Origin: Alloactinosynnema sp. L-07
Lineage (GTDB): Bacteria > Actinomycetota > Actinomycetes > Mycobacteriales > Pseudonocardiaceae
Direction: 5' to 3'
Assembly: GCF_900070365.1 (NCBI RefSeq)
Contig: NZ_LN850107.1
Span: 1,550,001-1,614,000 of the forward strand
Length of the DNA stretch: 64,000 bases
Below are positions 33,799-42,715 of this stretch, one piece after another. The translations under genes and the position numbers were made by a program. The notes beneath the pieces were generated by a model that had not been told where the DNA came from, did no database searches, and saw only the letters and a list, made by a program, of their open reading frames with translations. Within the stretch, counting starts at the first letter, position 1. Every line of letters starts with the position of its first letter.

Positions 33799-35610
33799 AT
33801 GGCCGATCGTTTCCCCAGCCCCTTCGAGATCGCGACGCCGTCCGGCGCGGAAGGCTGGCAGCAGCTCTACACCTACTCGGCGCTGTTCTGCGAGGAGCGC
33901 CGCGACTACGAGGACGGCGGGTTCTGGTTCCACGACGGGGTCCACTGGCCCGAGGCGCTGACCCCCTGGGACACCACGTTCCTGGAGTTCGCGATCGCGT
34001 CGCTGTCGCAGTACAACACGCGCCACTACATGATCCCGCCCGCGTACGGCGTCGACTACCGCATCCTCAACGGCTACGTGTTCCTCAGCCCGGTCCCGGC
34101 GCCTGCGGAGGAGATCGAGAGCCGCGTGCCGCTGTTCATGGAGCGCGCGGGCTTCTACTTCGCCAACTGGGACCGGCTCTACGACGACTGGCTGGTCAAG
34201 ATCCGCGACCTGGTGAAGCAGATGACCGAGCTGCGGATCGAGCCACTGCCCTCGATGGAGGACATCGAGGTGATCACCTCGGGCGCGGGCCAGGGCTCGG
34301 GCAACCACCTGCTCGCGTCGTACCACAAGCTGCTCGACCTGGCACTGACCCTGTGGCAGTACCACTTCGAGTTCCTCAACCTCGGCTACGCCGCCTACCT
34401 GGACTTCTTCGGGTTCTGCAAGGCCGCGTTCCCGTCCATCCCGGACCTGGCGATCGCCAAGATGGTCGCCGGGGTCGACGTCGACCTGTTCCGTCCGGAT
34501 GACGAGCTCAAGAAGCTCGCCCGCCTCGCGGTGAGCACCGGCATCGACGACCGCTTCACCGGTGCCGATGTCGCCCAACTCTGGGGGCGGCTGGGCGCCG
34601 ACGACGCCGGTCGGGCATGGATCGCGGAGTGGGAGCAGGCGGCCGAGCCGTGGTTCAACTTCTCCACCGGATCGGGCTTCTACCACTCGGACAAGATCTG
34701 GGTCGAGAACGTCGAGGTGCCGATCGGTTACGTCACCGACTACATCGTCAAGGTCAAGGACGGCGTCGACCTGGACCGACCGGTCGCGGCACTGCACGCC
34801 GAGCGCGACCGGGTCGTCTCGGAGTACAAAGAACTGCTCGACTCCGACGATGACCGCGCCGCGTTCGACGCGAAGCTCGGGCTGTCCCGGACGGTCTTCC
34901 CGTACGTGGAGAACCACAACTTCTACGTGGAGCACTGGGCGCATTCGGTGCTGTGGCGCAAGATGAAGGACCTGGGCGGCGTTCTCGTGTCGGCCGGGTT
35001 CATCGCCGAGCCGAACGATGTGTTCATGTTCCAGCGTTCGGAACTGTCCGACGTGCTCTTCGACATGTACGCGGGGTGGGCGATCGGCGCGCCGTCGCGC
35101 GGGCCCGGGTACTGGCCCGCCGAGATCCAGCGCCGTCACGGCATCCACAAGGCACTCAAGGGATGGTCGCCCCCGCCCGCCCTCGGCGTGCCGCCGGAGG
35201 TGGTGACCGAGCCGTTCACCGTCATGCTCTGGGGCATCACCTCGGACTCCGTCGCCGCGTGGCTCAACTCGGGAGAGGGCGCTGAGGAAGGCACCCTGAA
35301 CGGGTTCGCCGCCTCCCCGGGGCTCGTCGAGGGCCCGGCCCGCGTGATCTCCTCCGCCGACCAGATCGGTGAGATCCAGGACGGCGAGATCCTTGTCGCC
35401 CCGCTCACGGCGCCGTCGTGGGCCCCGGTGTTCGGCAAGATCAAGGCCACCGTCACCGATGTCGGCGGCATGATGAGCCACGCCGCCATCGTCTGCCGCG
35501 AGTACGGCCTGCCCGCGGTCACCGGCACCGCGTTCGGCACCAAGACCATCAAGACGGGCCAGCTGATCCGCGTCGACGGCAACAGCGGCACCGTCACCGT
35601 CATCGACTGA
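33799..35610 (+). CDS. PEP-synthase-like phosphotransferase, phospho-histidine subunit (PpsA/CreI-like)
   Basis: The C-terminal ~100 residues of this 603-residue subunit are the PEP-utilising swivelling domain: FAASPGLVEGPARVI, ILVAPLTAPSWAPVFGKI and GGMMSHAAIVCREYGLPAV, in which the His accepts phosphate. The preceding 500 residues are helical and do not match the PEP/pyruvate-binding barrel of PEP synthase, as in PpsA of phenylphosphate synthase, where the phenol site is expected. Size (about 68 kDa) also agrees with PpsA. With the upstream ATP-binding subunit it should convert a phenolic substrate plus ATP to an aryl phosphate, AMP and phosphate. A ribosome site GGAGGAGG precedes the ATG. 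Confidence 0.85.
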   Translation: MADRFPSPFEIATPSGAEGWQQLYTYSALFCEERRDYEDGGFWFHDGVHWPEALTPWDTTFLEFAIASLSQYNTRHYMIPPAYGVDYRILNGYVFLSPVPAPAEEIESRVPLFMERAGFYFANWDRLYDDWLVKIRDLVKQMTELRIEPLPSMEDIEVITSGAGQGSGNHLLASYHKLLDLALTLWQYHFEFLNLGYAAYLDFFGFCKAAFPSIPDLAIAKMVAGVDVDLFRPDDELKKLARLAVSTGIDDRFTGADVAQLWGRLGADDAGRAWIAEWEQAAEPWFNFSTGSGFYHSDKIWVENVEVPIGYVTDYIVKVKDGVDLDRPVAALHAERDRVVSEYKELLDSDDDRAAFDAKLGLSRTVFPYVENHNFYVEHWAHSVLWRKMKDLGGVLVSAGFIAEPNDVFMFQRSELSDVLFDMYAGWAIGAPSRGPGYWPAEIQRRHGIHKALKGWSPPPALGVPPEVVTEPFTVMLWGITSDSVAAWLNSGEGAEEGTLNGFAASPGLVEGPARVISSADQIGEIQDGEILVAPLTAPSWAPVFGKIKATVTDVGGMMSHAAIVCREYGLPAVTGTAFGTKTIKTGQLIRVDGNSGTVTVID

Positions 35611-35645
35611 CGCCCAGTCCCACACGAGCAAAGGAGACAACCGGC

Positions 35646-36902
35646 ATGCTCACGGTCGAGCAGAACGAAGAGCTGACCAGCGTCGGACCCGGTACGCGGA
35701 TGGGCGAGCTGTTGCGGCGGTACTGGTACCCCATCGCGTTCGAACAGGACTTCGACACCAAGCCCAGCAAGACCGTGCGGCTGCTGGGGGAGAACTGGAC
35801 GCTCTACAAGACCCCGTCCGGCCGCTACGGGATCATCGGCGAGGCATGCCCGCACCGCCGAGCGTCGCTCACCTACGGGGTCGTGCACGAGGACGGCATC
35901 CGGTGCGGCTACCACGGCTGGAAGTACGACTTCACCGGTCAGTGCGTCGAGCAGCCCGCCGAGAACGACAACACCACTTTCCGCGACAAGATCAAGGCGA
36001 AAGCCGGGTCGGCGCAGGTGATGGGCGGCATGGTGTGGGTCTACATAGGACCCGGCCCGGTGCCGGTGCTGCCGCGGTTCGACGTCTATGTGCTCGACGG
36101 CATCCGCGAGGTCGGCACCGCGACACTGCCATGCAACTGGTTCCAGATCATGGAGAACTCGGTCGATCCGCACCACGTCGAGTGGCTGCACGGCTACTAC
36201 TTCGAGTTCCTCGGCCAGACACAGGGATTCGAGGCGCCCAAGTCCTTCCAGAAGAAGCACATCAAGGTCGCGTTCGAGGAGTTCGAGTTCGGCATCATCA
36301 AGCGTCGCGTTCTCGAGGGCCACAGCGAGGAGAACGACGACTGGGCGGTCGGGCACCCGCTGATGTTCCCCTACGGCATGCGCGTCGGCGGCCAGTGGAT
36401 CGACCAGATGCAGATCCGGGTGCCGATCGACGACACCACGACGTGGAAGCTGTTCTACACACTGCACCACCCCGAGGGCGGGCAGTGGGAGAAGCAGGAC
36501 CGGCCGGTCGTCTACGAGTTCCCCTTCCGCGACGAGCACGGCGAGTTCATCACCGACTACGTCGAGGGCCAGGACGTCATGGCCTGGGTCTCCCAGGGCG
36601 CGATCACCGACCGCAGCCAGGAGCACCTCGGCCGCTCCGACCAGGGCGTGGCGATGCTGCGCAAAATGTTCAAGGAGGCGATGGCGGCGGTCGAAGACGG
36701 CGAGGACCCGCCCGGCGTGGTCCGGGAGGAGCACGACGTCATCACGCTGCCGTGCGAGAAGGACAAGTTCGGCGCGGGCACGGAGTTCACCGACGCGTGG
36801 ATCAACGGCGGATCCATGCGCTACAGCCCGATCCGCGAGCAGCTGCTCGCGCTGCACCGGGACGCGGCGGCGGCACGGGAGAAGGTCGGGTCCGGTGCGT
36901 GA
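35646..36902 (+). CDS. Rieske non-haem iron oxygenase, large subunit (phthalate-dioxygenase type)
   Basis: The 418-residue protein has a Rieske [2Fe-2S] domain (CPHRRASLTYG and CGYHGWKYD, residues about 68-92) and a catalytic domain with the mononuclear Fe motif ENSVDPHHVEWLHG (His, His and a later Asp). The C-terminal DRSQEHLGRSDQGVAMLRK is characteristic of the phthalate 4,5-dioxygenase/vanillate demethylase group, which works as alpha-only trimers with a fused reductase. No beta-subunit gene is present. In this operon it is expected to hydroxylate or demethylate the ring of the phosphorylated aromatic before dephosphorylation. Free phenol could instead be the substrate. The stop overlaps the next gene by 8 nt. 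Confidence 0.9.
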   Translation: MLTVEQNEELTSVGPGTRMGELLRRYWYPIAFEQDFDTKPSKTVRLLGENWTLYKTPSGRYGIIGEACPHRRASLTYGVVHEDGIRCGYHGWKYDFTGQCVEQPAENDNTTFRDKIKAKAGSAQVMGGMVWVYIGPGPVPVLPRFDVYVLDGIREVGTATLPCNWFQIMENSVDPHHVEWLHGYYFEFLGQTQGFEAPKSFQKKHIKVAFEEFEFGIIKRRVLEGHSEENDDWAVGHPLMFPYGMRVGGQWIDQMQIRVPIDDTTTWKLFYTLHHPEGGQWEKQDRPVVYEFPFRDEHGEFITDYVEGQDVMAWVSQGAITDRSQEHLGRSDQGVAMLRKMFKEAMAAVEDGEDPPGVVREEHDVITLPCEKDKFGAGTEFTDAWINGGSMRYSPIREQLLALHRDAAAAREKVGSGA

Positions 36903-37191
36903 CCTGACCAAGATCGCGGAGCGGGCGGCCCACCACGGGCCGATGCCCACGCTGCCGCCCGACCCGCACCGGCTGCCGCCGCCCGGCGACTGGTTCGCCT
37001 CCGACGCCGCCCACCACCTGCTGGACCGGCCGAGGTTCTGCCCGATGTGCGCGGCGTCGCTGGACGGCGGGCTGGTCTCCGAGTGGTGGAGCGGTGCGGA
37101 CCGCGTCTTCCTGACCTGGTGTCGGACCTGCCGGTGGACGGGGAACGTGGTGCAGTTCACCCAGGCCGTCATCGAGGAACCGGAGCACTGA
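36895..37191 (+). CDS. Small zinc-ribbon protein of the Rieske oxygenase operon
   Basis: This 98-residue protein has two CxxC knuckles, RFCPMCAASLDGG and WCRTCRWTG, separated by about 30 residues, i.e. a zinc ribbon. The N-terminal third is proline-rich. It overlaps the oxygenase gene by 8 nt and the HAD gene by 1 nt (TGATG), so it is made together with them. No known family was recognised. By analogy with zinc-ribbon partners of other oxidative and acyl-transfer enzymes it might stabilise the oxygenase or bind the aryl phosphate. This is an inference, and rubredoxin-like iron binding is an alternative because four Cys could also hold iron. Confidence 0.6.
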   Translation: MRDLTKIAERAAHHGPMPTLPPDPHRLPPPGDWFASDAAHHLLDRPRFCPMCAASLDGGLVSEWWSGADRVFLTWCRTCRWTGNVVQFTQAVIEEPEH

Positions 37192-37856
37192 TGGGCGCGC
37201 CCGCTCTCATTCTCGACTTCGGCGGCCCGGTGCTGCTGACGCCGTTCGAGCTGGTCGCCGACCAGCCGGGAACACCGGCGTACGACCTGCTGCACGGACG
37301 CGGGCCGCTGGCCACCCCCGACCACCCCGACCCGGCGTGGCAGGACCTGCAGGACGGGCGGATCACCGAGCGGGCGTACTGGGCCGACCGGTCGCGGGAG
37401 TGGCACGCGGCGGGCGGCCACGAGCCCGACATCCGGGCGATGATCGCCCACCTCTACGAGCCCCCGCGCCGGGAGCTGATCCGGCAGGCGGCCAGGGACC
37501 TGGTGTGTGACGCGCGGGCCGCCGGGCACCCGGTCGCCATCCTCACCAACGACCTGCGCGCGTTCCACAGCCAGGAGTGGGTGGACCGGATCGAGATCGT
37601 GGGCGACGTCGACGTGGTTGTCGACGGCTCGGTGGAAGGGCACCTCAAGCCCCATCCGCGGCTGTACGAGCTGCTGTCCGAACGGCTCGGCGTCGACTTC
37701 GCCGACATGGTCTTCCTGGACGACCAGCTGACCAACATCAGGGGCGCGCAGGCGCTGGGCATCACGTCGGTGTGGTTCGACCCCGCCGCCCCGGACGGCG
37801 CGTTCACGGAAGTCCGGGCCCGGCTAGGACTCGCGGAAGGTGAGTTCGATGGTTGA
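37191..37856 (+). CDS. HAD-superfamily hydrolase (probable phosphatase)
   Basis: The 221-residue protein has the HAD motifs: I as LILDFGGPVLLT (nucleophilic Asp, with Gly in place of the second Asp as in the DFGG subgroup), II as AILTNDLR, III as GHLKPHPRLYE (Lys) and IV as VFLDDQLTNIRGA. A cap insertion lies between I and II. It is a second candidate for dephosphorylating an aryl phosphate in this island beside the histidine phosphatase. The missing second Asp suggests it may prefer a different ester or act as a dehalogenase- or hydrolase-like enzyme. It is coupled on both sides (1-nt and 8-nt overlaps). Confidence 0.75.
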   Translation: MGAPALILDFGGPVLLTPFELVADQPGTPAYDLLHGRGPLATPDHPDPAWQDLQDGRITERAYWADRSREWHAAGGHEPDIRAMIAHLYEPPRRELIRQAARDLVCDARAAGHPVAILTNDLRAFHSQEWVDRIEIVGDVDVVVDGSVEGHLKPHPRLYELLSERLGVDFADMVFLDDQLTNIRGAQALGITSVWFDPAAPDGAFTEVRARLGLAEGEFDG

Positions 37857-38817
37857 ACAGCGCGAACTGCGGGTCTCGCAGATGACCTGGGAGTCCGACG
37901 GCGTCGTCTCGCTGCGCCTGACGCGCATCGAGAACGACAACCCGCTGCCGGAGTGGGAGCCGGGCGCGCACATCGACATCTATGTCCCCGACGGCACGAC
38001 GCGGCAGTACTCGCTGTGCGGGGACCCGGCCGACCGGTCCTTCTGGCAGATCGCCGTCCTGCGGGAAGCCGAAGGGCGGGGCGGCTCGGCGTTCGTGCAC
38101 GACGAGCTGCGCGTCGGCGACCGGCTCCTGGTGACCCGGCCGAAGAACCACTTCGCCCTGGAGGAGGCCCCGTACCACGCGCTGATCGCGGGCGGCATCG
38201 GGATCACGCCGATGATGGCGATGGCCGAGCGGCTCGCCCGCGAGGGCCGTCCCTTCCATCTCACCTACGGCGGGCGGGCCGCGGACTCCATGGCGTTCCG
38301 CCGCAGACTCGCCGCGCTCGGCGACCGGGTGACGTTCCTCGCCGAGGACACCGACGGCCGCCCCGACCTCGAAGCCATCGTGAAGGCGGTGCCGGACGGC
38401 GGGCTGCTGTACGTGTGCGGCCCGGTCGGCCTGCTGCGGGCGGTGGAGAAGGCCGCCGAGACCGTCCATGGTCCCGACCAGGATCTCATCCGGTTCGAGC
38501 TGTTCACCCGCACCGGGGTGGAGCCGCGCGAGCCCGCCGCCGTCGACTCCGACACCTACGAGCTGGTGCTGGTGAAGTCCGGCCACACCCTGCGCCTGAC
38601 CCCGGAGGCGAACATCCTCGACGTCGCGCTCGCGCTGGGCATCGAGGTCGAGAACGACTGCCGCGACGGCATCTGCGGGTCCTGCACGACCCAGATCGTC
38701 TCCGGCACGGTCGACCACCGAGACCTCGTGCTGACCAAGAAGGAGCAGGCCGCCATGGACACAATGATGGTCTGTGTCTCCCGCCCGACCTGCCCCCGGC
38801 TGGAGTTGAACCTCTGA
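37849..38817 (+). CDS. Phthalate-dioxygenase-type reductase (FMN, NADH, plant-type 2Fe-2S)
   Basis: This 322-residue single-chain reductase passes electrons from NAD(P)H to the Rieske oxygenase. The flavin domain has RQYSLCGDPAD; the nucleotide domain has HALIAGGIGITPMMAM and LLYVCGPVGLL; the C-terminal ferredoxin domain has CRDGICGSCTTQ with the fourth Cys in MMVCVSR. The order FMN-NAD-2Fe-2S is that of PDR/VanB and fits the VanA/phthalate-type oxygenase upstream. The ATG at 37849 has GGAAGGTGAG in front; a GTG at 37840 is also in frame. The TGA overlaps the next ATG by 1 nt. Confidence 0.9.
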   Translation: MVEQRELRVSQMTWESDGVVSLRLTRIENDNPLPEWEPGAHIDIYVPDGTTRQYSLCGDPADRSFWQIAVLREAEGRGGSAFVHDELRVGDRLLVTRPKNHFALEEAPYHALIAGGIGITPMMAMAERLAREGRPFHLTYGGRAADSMAFRRRLAALGDRVTFLAEDTDGRPDLEAIVKAVPDGGLLYVCGPVGLLRAVEKAAETVHGPDQDLIRFELFTRTGVEPREPAAVDSDTYELVLVKSGHTLRLTPEANILDVALALGIEVENDCRDGICGSCTTQIVSGTVDHRDLVLTKKEQAAMDTMMVCVSRPTCPRLELNL

Positions 38818-39605
38818 TGGACGCACTCACCCGCGCGGAAGCGGCCAGGAAGCTGCTCGACGCGTACGAGTCCGGCAAGCCGATCGCGCCGCTCACCACC
38901 ACCTACGACGATCTGTCCCTTGAGGACGCCTACGCCATCCAGCTGCTGCAGATCCACGAGCTCACCAGCGCGGGCCGCGTGGTCAAAGGGCACAAGGTCG
39001 GCCTGACCAGCGCGGCCATGCAGCGGCTGCTCGGCGTGAACGAGCCCGACTACGGTCACCTGCTCGACGACTTCTTCTACTTGGAACACGCGCCGATCCC
39101 GCTGAACCGATTCGTGCAGCCCCGGATCGAACCGGAGGTGGCGTTCGTCCTGAAACGCCCGCTGCGGGGGCCAGGAGTGACGGTGCATGAGGCGATCGCG
39201 GCCGTGGACTTCGTGTTGCCCGCACTGGAGATCGTGGACAGCCGGATCGAGGACTGGCGCATCGGCCTGTTCGACACGATCGCCGACAACGCCAGTTCCG
39301 GCGCCGTCGTCCTCGGCTCCAATCCGACCCCACTGGACACAGTGGACCTTCGGCTCGCTGGTGCCGTGATGACCCGCAACGGGTCCGTCGTCGGCACCGG
39401 CGCGGGCGGCGCGGTGCTCGGCTCGCCCATCACCTCGCTGGTGTGGCTGGCAAACACCGTCGGGGCCAGGGGAGTGACGCTGGATGCCGGGCACGTGATC
39501 CTGCCGGGCTCGGTGTGCGCCATGGTCCCCATCGTCGCCGGTGACACCTTCGCCGCCACCTTCGCCGGGCTGGGCACCGTCACCGCCCGGTTCGCCCGCA
39601 GCTGA
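38817..39605 (+). CDS. 2-oxopent-4-enoate hydratase (MhpD/XylJ type)
   Basis: This 262-residue lower-pathway enzyme adds water to 2-hydroxypenta-2,4-dienoate to give 4-hydroxy-2-oxovalerate. Family segments include [34 protein letters not shown] (metal-binding Glu), [11 protein letters not shown] and [12 protein letters not shown] paralogue lies at 41712-42503; the pair corresponds to the hydratase and decarboxylase partners XylJ and XylI, which form a complex. This copy, next to the aldehyde dehydrogenase/aldolase pair, is assigned as the hydratase because of the order usual in mhp and xyl operons, but the two roles could be swapped. Confidence 0.8.
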   Translation: MDALTRAEAARKLLDAYESGKPIAPLTTTYDDLSLEDAYAIQLLQIHELTSAGRVVKGHKVGLTSAAMQRLLGVNEPDYGHLLDDFFYLEHAPIPLNRFVQPRIEPEVAFVLKRPLRGPGVTVHEAIAAVDFVLPALEIVDSRIEDWRIGLFDTIADNASSGAVVLGSNPTPLDTVDLRLAGAVMTRNGSVVGTGAGGAVLGSPITSLVWLANTVGARGVTLDAGHVILPGSVCAMVPIVAGDTFAATFAGLGTVTARFARS

Positions 39606-39615
39606 GAGGACGCAA

Positions 39616-40578
39616 ATGAAGAGCAAGGCCACGGCGGCCATTGTCGGGTCAGGGAACATCGGCTCAGACCTGATGTTCAAGCTGATGCGCCGCAGCGAGA
39701 TCATCGAACCGCGGTTCATGGTCGGCGTCGACCCGACCTCCGACGGCCTGCGGCGCGCCGCGCGGCTGGGCCTGGAAGCCAGCCACGACGGCGTCGACTG
39801 GCTGCTCAGCCGCGACGACCTGCCCGACGTCGTCTTCGAGTGCACCTCGGCGAAAGCGCACCAGGCCAATGCGCCGCGCTATGCCGAGGCGGGGATCCTG
39901 GCCGTCGACCTGACTCCGGCGGCCGTGGGCCCCTACCTCTGCCCGCCGGTGAACCTGTCCTTCAACCTCGACGCGATGAACGTCAACATGATCACGTGCG
40001 GCGGCCAGGCCACCGTGCCGATGGTGCACGCGGTCTCGTCCGTCGTGCCCGTGCCTTACGCCGAGATCGTCGCCTCCGTGTCGAGCCGTTCCGCGGGGCC
40101 CGGCACGCGGGCGAACATCGATGAGTTCACCGACACCACGGCGTCGGCGGTGGAAGCGGTCGGCGGTGCCGAGCGCGGCAAGGCGATCATCATCCTGAAC
40201 CCGGTGGAGCCGCCGCTGATGATGCGGAACTCGGTGTTCTGCGCCATCCCGCCCGAGGCGGGCGAACCGGGCGACGTCCAGGACAAGATCTTGGAGTCGA
40301 TCCACGCGATGGTCCGCACCGTCCAGGAGTACGTCCCCGGCTACCACCTGCGGGCGGATCCCCAGTTCGAGCCCGCCCGGGAGTCTTGGCGCGGCCAGGC
40401 CCGGGTGTTCATCCCCATCGAGGTGCGCGGCCGCGGCGACTACCTGCCCGACTACGCGGGCAACCTCGACATCATCACCGCCGCCGCGGCCAGGGTCGGG
40501 GACCTGATGGTCGCCCACCGGCTCGGCGTCGAGACCACCTGGAAGCCCGCCGAACTCGCCGAGAAGGCAGGAGTGTGA
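39616..40578 (+). CDS. Acylating acetaldehyde dehydrogenase (MhpF/DmpF)
   Basis: The 320-residue enzyme converts acetaldehyde, CoA and NAD+ to acetyl-CoA. It has the N-terminal nucleotide motif [19 protein letters not shown], the catalytic Cys in [18 protein letters not shown] (about residue 129) and the C-terminal [20 protein letters not shown]. It forms a channelling complex with the aldolase encoded 3 nt downstream. Length and motifs are those of the family with no anomalies. Confidence 0.92.
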   Translation: MKSKATAAIVGSGNIGSDLMFKLMRRSEIIEPRFMVGVDPTSDGLRRAARLGLEASHDGVDWLLSRDDLPDVVFECTSAKAHQANAPRYAEAGILAVDLTPAAVGPYLCPPVNLSFNLDAMNVNMITCGGQATVPMVHAVSSVVPVPYAEIVASVSSRSAGPGTRANIDEFTDTTASAVEAVGGAERGKAIIILNPVEPPLMMRNSVFCAIPPEAGEPGDVQDKILESIHAMVRTVQEYVPGYHLRADPQFEPARESWRGQARVFIPIEVRGRGDYLPDYAGNLDIITAAAARVGDLMVAHRLGVETTWKPAELAEKAGV

Positions 40579-40581
40579 CCC

Positions 40582-41712
40582 ATGGGTGACATGACCATCC
40601 GACCTGAGGACGTCCCCGTGGTGACCGGTGAGGTGACCGAAAGCGAGATCCTCGCGAACACCCCGGCAGCGGGGGGCGAGACGGACCTGCGGATCACCGA
40701 CTCGACATTGCGCGACGGGTCGCACGCGATGAGCCACCAGTTCACCGAAGCGCAGGTGCGCGGGGTGGTCGCCGCACTGGACAGCGCGGGCGTCCAGGTG
40801 ATCGAGGTCAGCCACGGCGACGGGCTGGGCGGGTCGAGCTTCAACTACGGCTTCAGCCTCGTCGACGAGTTCGACCTCATCGCCGCCGCGGTCGACGAAG
40901 CGACCCGCGCCAAGATCGCCATCCTGATGCTCCCGGGATTGGCGACGATGCGCGACCTCAAACGCGCGCGCGCCGTGGGGGCCTCGGTGGCCAGGATCGC
41001 CACCCACTGCACCGAAGCGGACGTGTCGATCCAGCACTTCGGCGAGGCCCGCGCGCTCGGGATGGAGACCGTCGGGTTCCTCATGCTCGCTCACCGCGCG
41101 AGCCCGGAAGTGTTGGCGCGGCAGGCAAGGATCATGGTCGACGCGGGCGCGCAGTGCGTCTACGTGGTCGACTCGGCGGGCGCGCTCGTGCTGTCCGATG
41201 CCCAGGCCCGCGTCCAGGCCGTGGTGGACGAGATAGGCCCGGACGGCGCGCAGGTGGGCTTCCACGGCCACCAGAACCTCAGCATGGGCATCGCGAACTC
41301 GGTGCTGGCCTACCAGTCTGGTGCCCGCCAGATCGACGGCGCGCTGTGCGCGCTCGGCGCGGGCGCCGGGAATTCGCCGACCGAGGTGCTGGCCGCGACC
41401 TTCGAGCGGATGGGGATCCGCACCGGTGTCGACCTCGGCGAGGTGCTCTCGGCCGCCGAGGAGGTCGTTCGCCCGTTCATCCCACGGCTGCCCTGGATGG
41501 ACCGCGCGTCGATCACCCAGGGCTATGCGGGCGTCTACTCGTCGTTCCTGCTGCACGCCGAGCGGGCCGCCGAGCGGTACGGCGTGCCCGCGCACGCCAT
41601 CCTGCAGAAAGTGGGGGAGTACGGCTACGTCGGCGGCCAAGAGGACATGATCATCGACGTCGCGCTCCAACTGGCGCAGGAGCGCGACCTCGCTGCGGTG
41701 GGAGCCCGGTGA
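40582..41712 (+). CDS. 4-hydroxy-2-oxovalerate aldolase (MhpE/DmpG)
   Basis: This metal-dependent aldolase splits 4-hydroxy-2-oxovalerate into pyruvate and acetaldehyde and hands the aldehyde to the dehydrogenase. The HMGL-like barrel starts with ITDSTLRDGSHAMSHQF (Arg-Asp of the active site) and contains GFHGHQNLSMGIANSVLAY (metal His residues) and the C-terminal communication domain. About 35 extra N-terminal residues come before the barrel; an in-frame ATG at 40591 is an alternative start. The TGA overlaps the next ATG by 1 nt (TGATG). Confidence 0.92.
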   Translation: MGDMTIRPEDVPVVTGEVTESEILANTPAAGGETDLRITDSTLRDGSHAMSHQFTEAQVRGVVAALDSAGVQVIEVSHGDGLGGSSFNYGFSLVDEFDLIAAAVDEATRAKIAILMLPGLATMRDLKRARAVGASVARIATHCTEADVSIQHFGEARALGMETVGFLMLAHRASPEVLARQARIMVDAGAQCVYVVDSAGALVLSDAQARVQAVVDEIGPDGAQVGFHGHQNLSMGIANSVLAYQSGARQIDGALCALGAGAGNSPTEVLAATFERMGIRTGVDLGEVLSAAEEVVRPFIPRLPWMDRASITQGYAGVYSSFLLHAERAAERYGVPAHAILQKVGEYGYVGGQEDMIIDVALQLAQERDLAAVGAR

Positions 41713-42503
41713 TGGGCGCGCGGTGGGACGTCGAGTCCGTGGCGGCGGAGTTGCTGCGGTGTGAGGACGAGCGGACCGCGCGCCCGCCGTTCTCCGACGA
41801 GTGGCCCGAACTCGACCTGGAGACCGGCTACGCGATCCAGGACCTGAACCTGCGCGCCCGTCTCGGTCGTGGCGAACGGCTGATCGGGGTCAAGCTGGGC
41901 CTGACCAGCCGGGCCAAGCAGCAGCGGATGGGCGTGCACGTCCCGTTCGTCGCCTGGCTGACCGACGCGATGATCCTGCCCGCCGGGGATCCGGTGCCGG
42001 GGTCACGCCTGATCCACCCGCGGGTCGAGCCGGAGATCGTCTTCTTGATGGGGGAACGGCTGGAGGGCCCCGGTGTGGGCTGCGCCCGGGCCATGTCGGC
42101 GGTCGCGTCGGTATGGGCGGGAGCCGAGGTCATCGACAGCCGCTACCGGGATTTCCGGTTCACCGCGGGTGATGTGGCGGCGGACAACGCGTCGTCCGGC
42201 GCGTTCGTGACCGGGCCGGTCGGGGTGCCGCCCGACCGGCTCGACCTCTCCCTGGAAGCGGTGCTCGTGGAGGTCGACGGCGTGGTCGTCGACTCCGCCA
42301 CCGGCGCGGCCGTCCAGGGGCACCCCGGCGAGGCGCTCGCGCTGGCCGCGAACGAACTCGCGCGGCGCGGCCACGCGATCGAGCCGGGCTGGATCGTCCT
42401 CACCGGGGGGATGACCGACGCCGTCCAGGCGCCGCCCGGGGTGTCGGTGGCGATGCACTTCACCAACCTGGGCTCGATCTACCTCAACGGCGGGGAGTCC
42501 TGA
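41712..42503 (+). CDS. 2-oxo-3-hexenedioate (4-oxalocrotonate) decarboxylase (XylI type)
   Basis: This 263-residue member of the hydratase/decarboxylase family is a diverged paralogue of the product of 38817-39605. Key segments are IGVKLGLTSRAKQQRMGV, HPRVEPEIVFLMGERL, EVIDSRYRDFRF and DNASSGAFVTG. It is placed between the aldolase and the tautomerase, i.e. with the oxalocrotonate branch, so it is assigned to the decarboxylation of 2-oxohex-3-enedioate to 2-oxopent-4-enoate. The assignment between hydratase and decarboxylase rests on gene order and should be read as tentative. Confidence 0.78.
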   Translation: MGARWDVESVAAELLRCEDERTARPPFSDEWPELDLETGYAIQDLNLRARLGRGERLIGVKLGLTSRAKQQRMGVHVPFVAWLTDAMILPAGDPVPGSRLIHPRVEPEIVFLMGERLEGPGVGCARAMSAVASVWAGAEVIDSRYRDFRFTAGDVAADNASSGAFVTGPVGVPPDRLDLSLEAVLVEVDGVVVDSATGAAVQGHPGEALALAANELARRGHAIEPGWIVLTGGMTDAVQAPPGVSVAMHFTNLGSIYLNGGES

Positions 42504-42715
42504 TGCCGTTCATCGAGGTGACGCTCGTCGAAGGCCGCAGCCCGGAACAGTTGCGGGCCCTGATCAGCGGACTGACCCGGGCGGCGGCGGAGGCCGTCGC
42601 CGCGCCCCTGGCGAGCATCCGCGTCGTCGTGCGCGAGGTGCCCGCGACGCACTGGGCGGCAGGCGACGTGACCATCGCCGAGCGCGCCACCGACCAACAG
42701 GGAGGCACACCATGA
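42503..42715 (+). CDS. 4-oxalocrotonate tautomerase
   Basis: The 70-residue subunit begins MPFIEVTLVEGRSPEQLR, so removal of Met exposes the catalytic Pro1. The Arg residues needed for substrate binding are present (GRSPEQLRAL; IRVVVREV). It interconverts 2-hydroxymuconate and 2-oxohex-3-enedioate in the oxalocrotonate branch. It overlaps both neighbours by 1-4 nt, and together with the dehydrogenase and decarboxylase it completes that branch. Confidence 0.9.
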   Translation: MPFIEVTLVEGRSPEQLRALISGLTRAAAEAVAAPLASIRVVVREVPATHWAAGDVTIAERATDQQGGTP

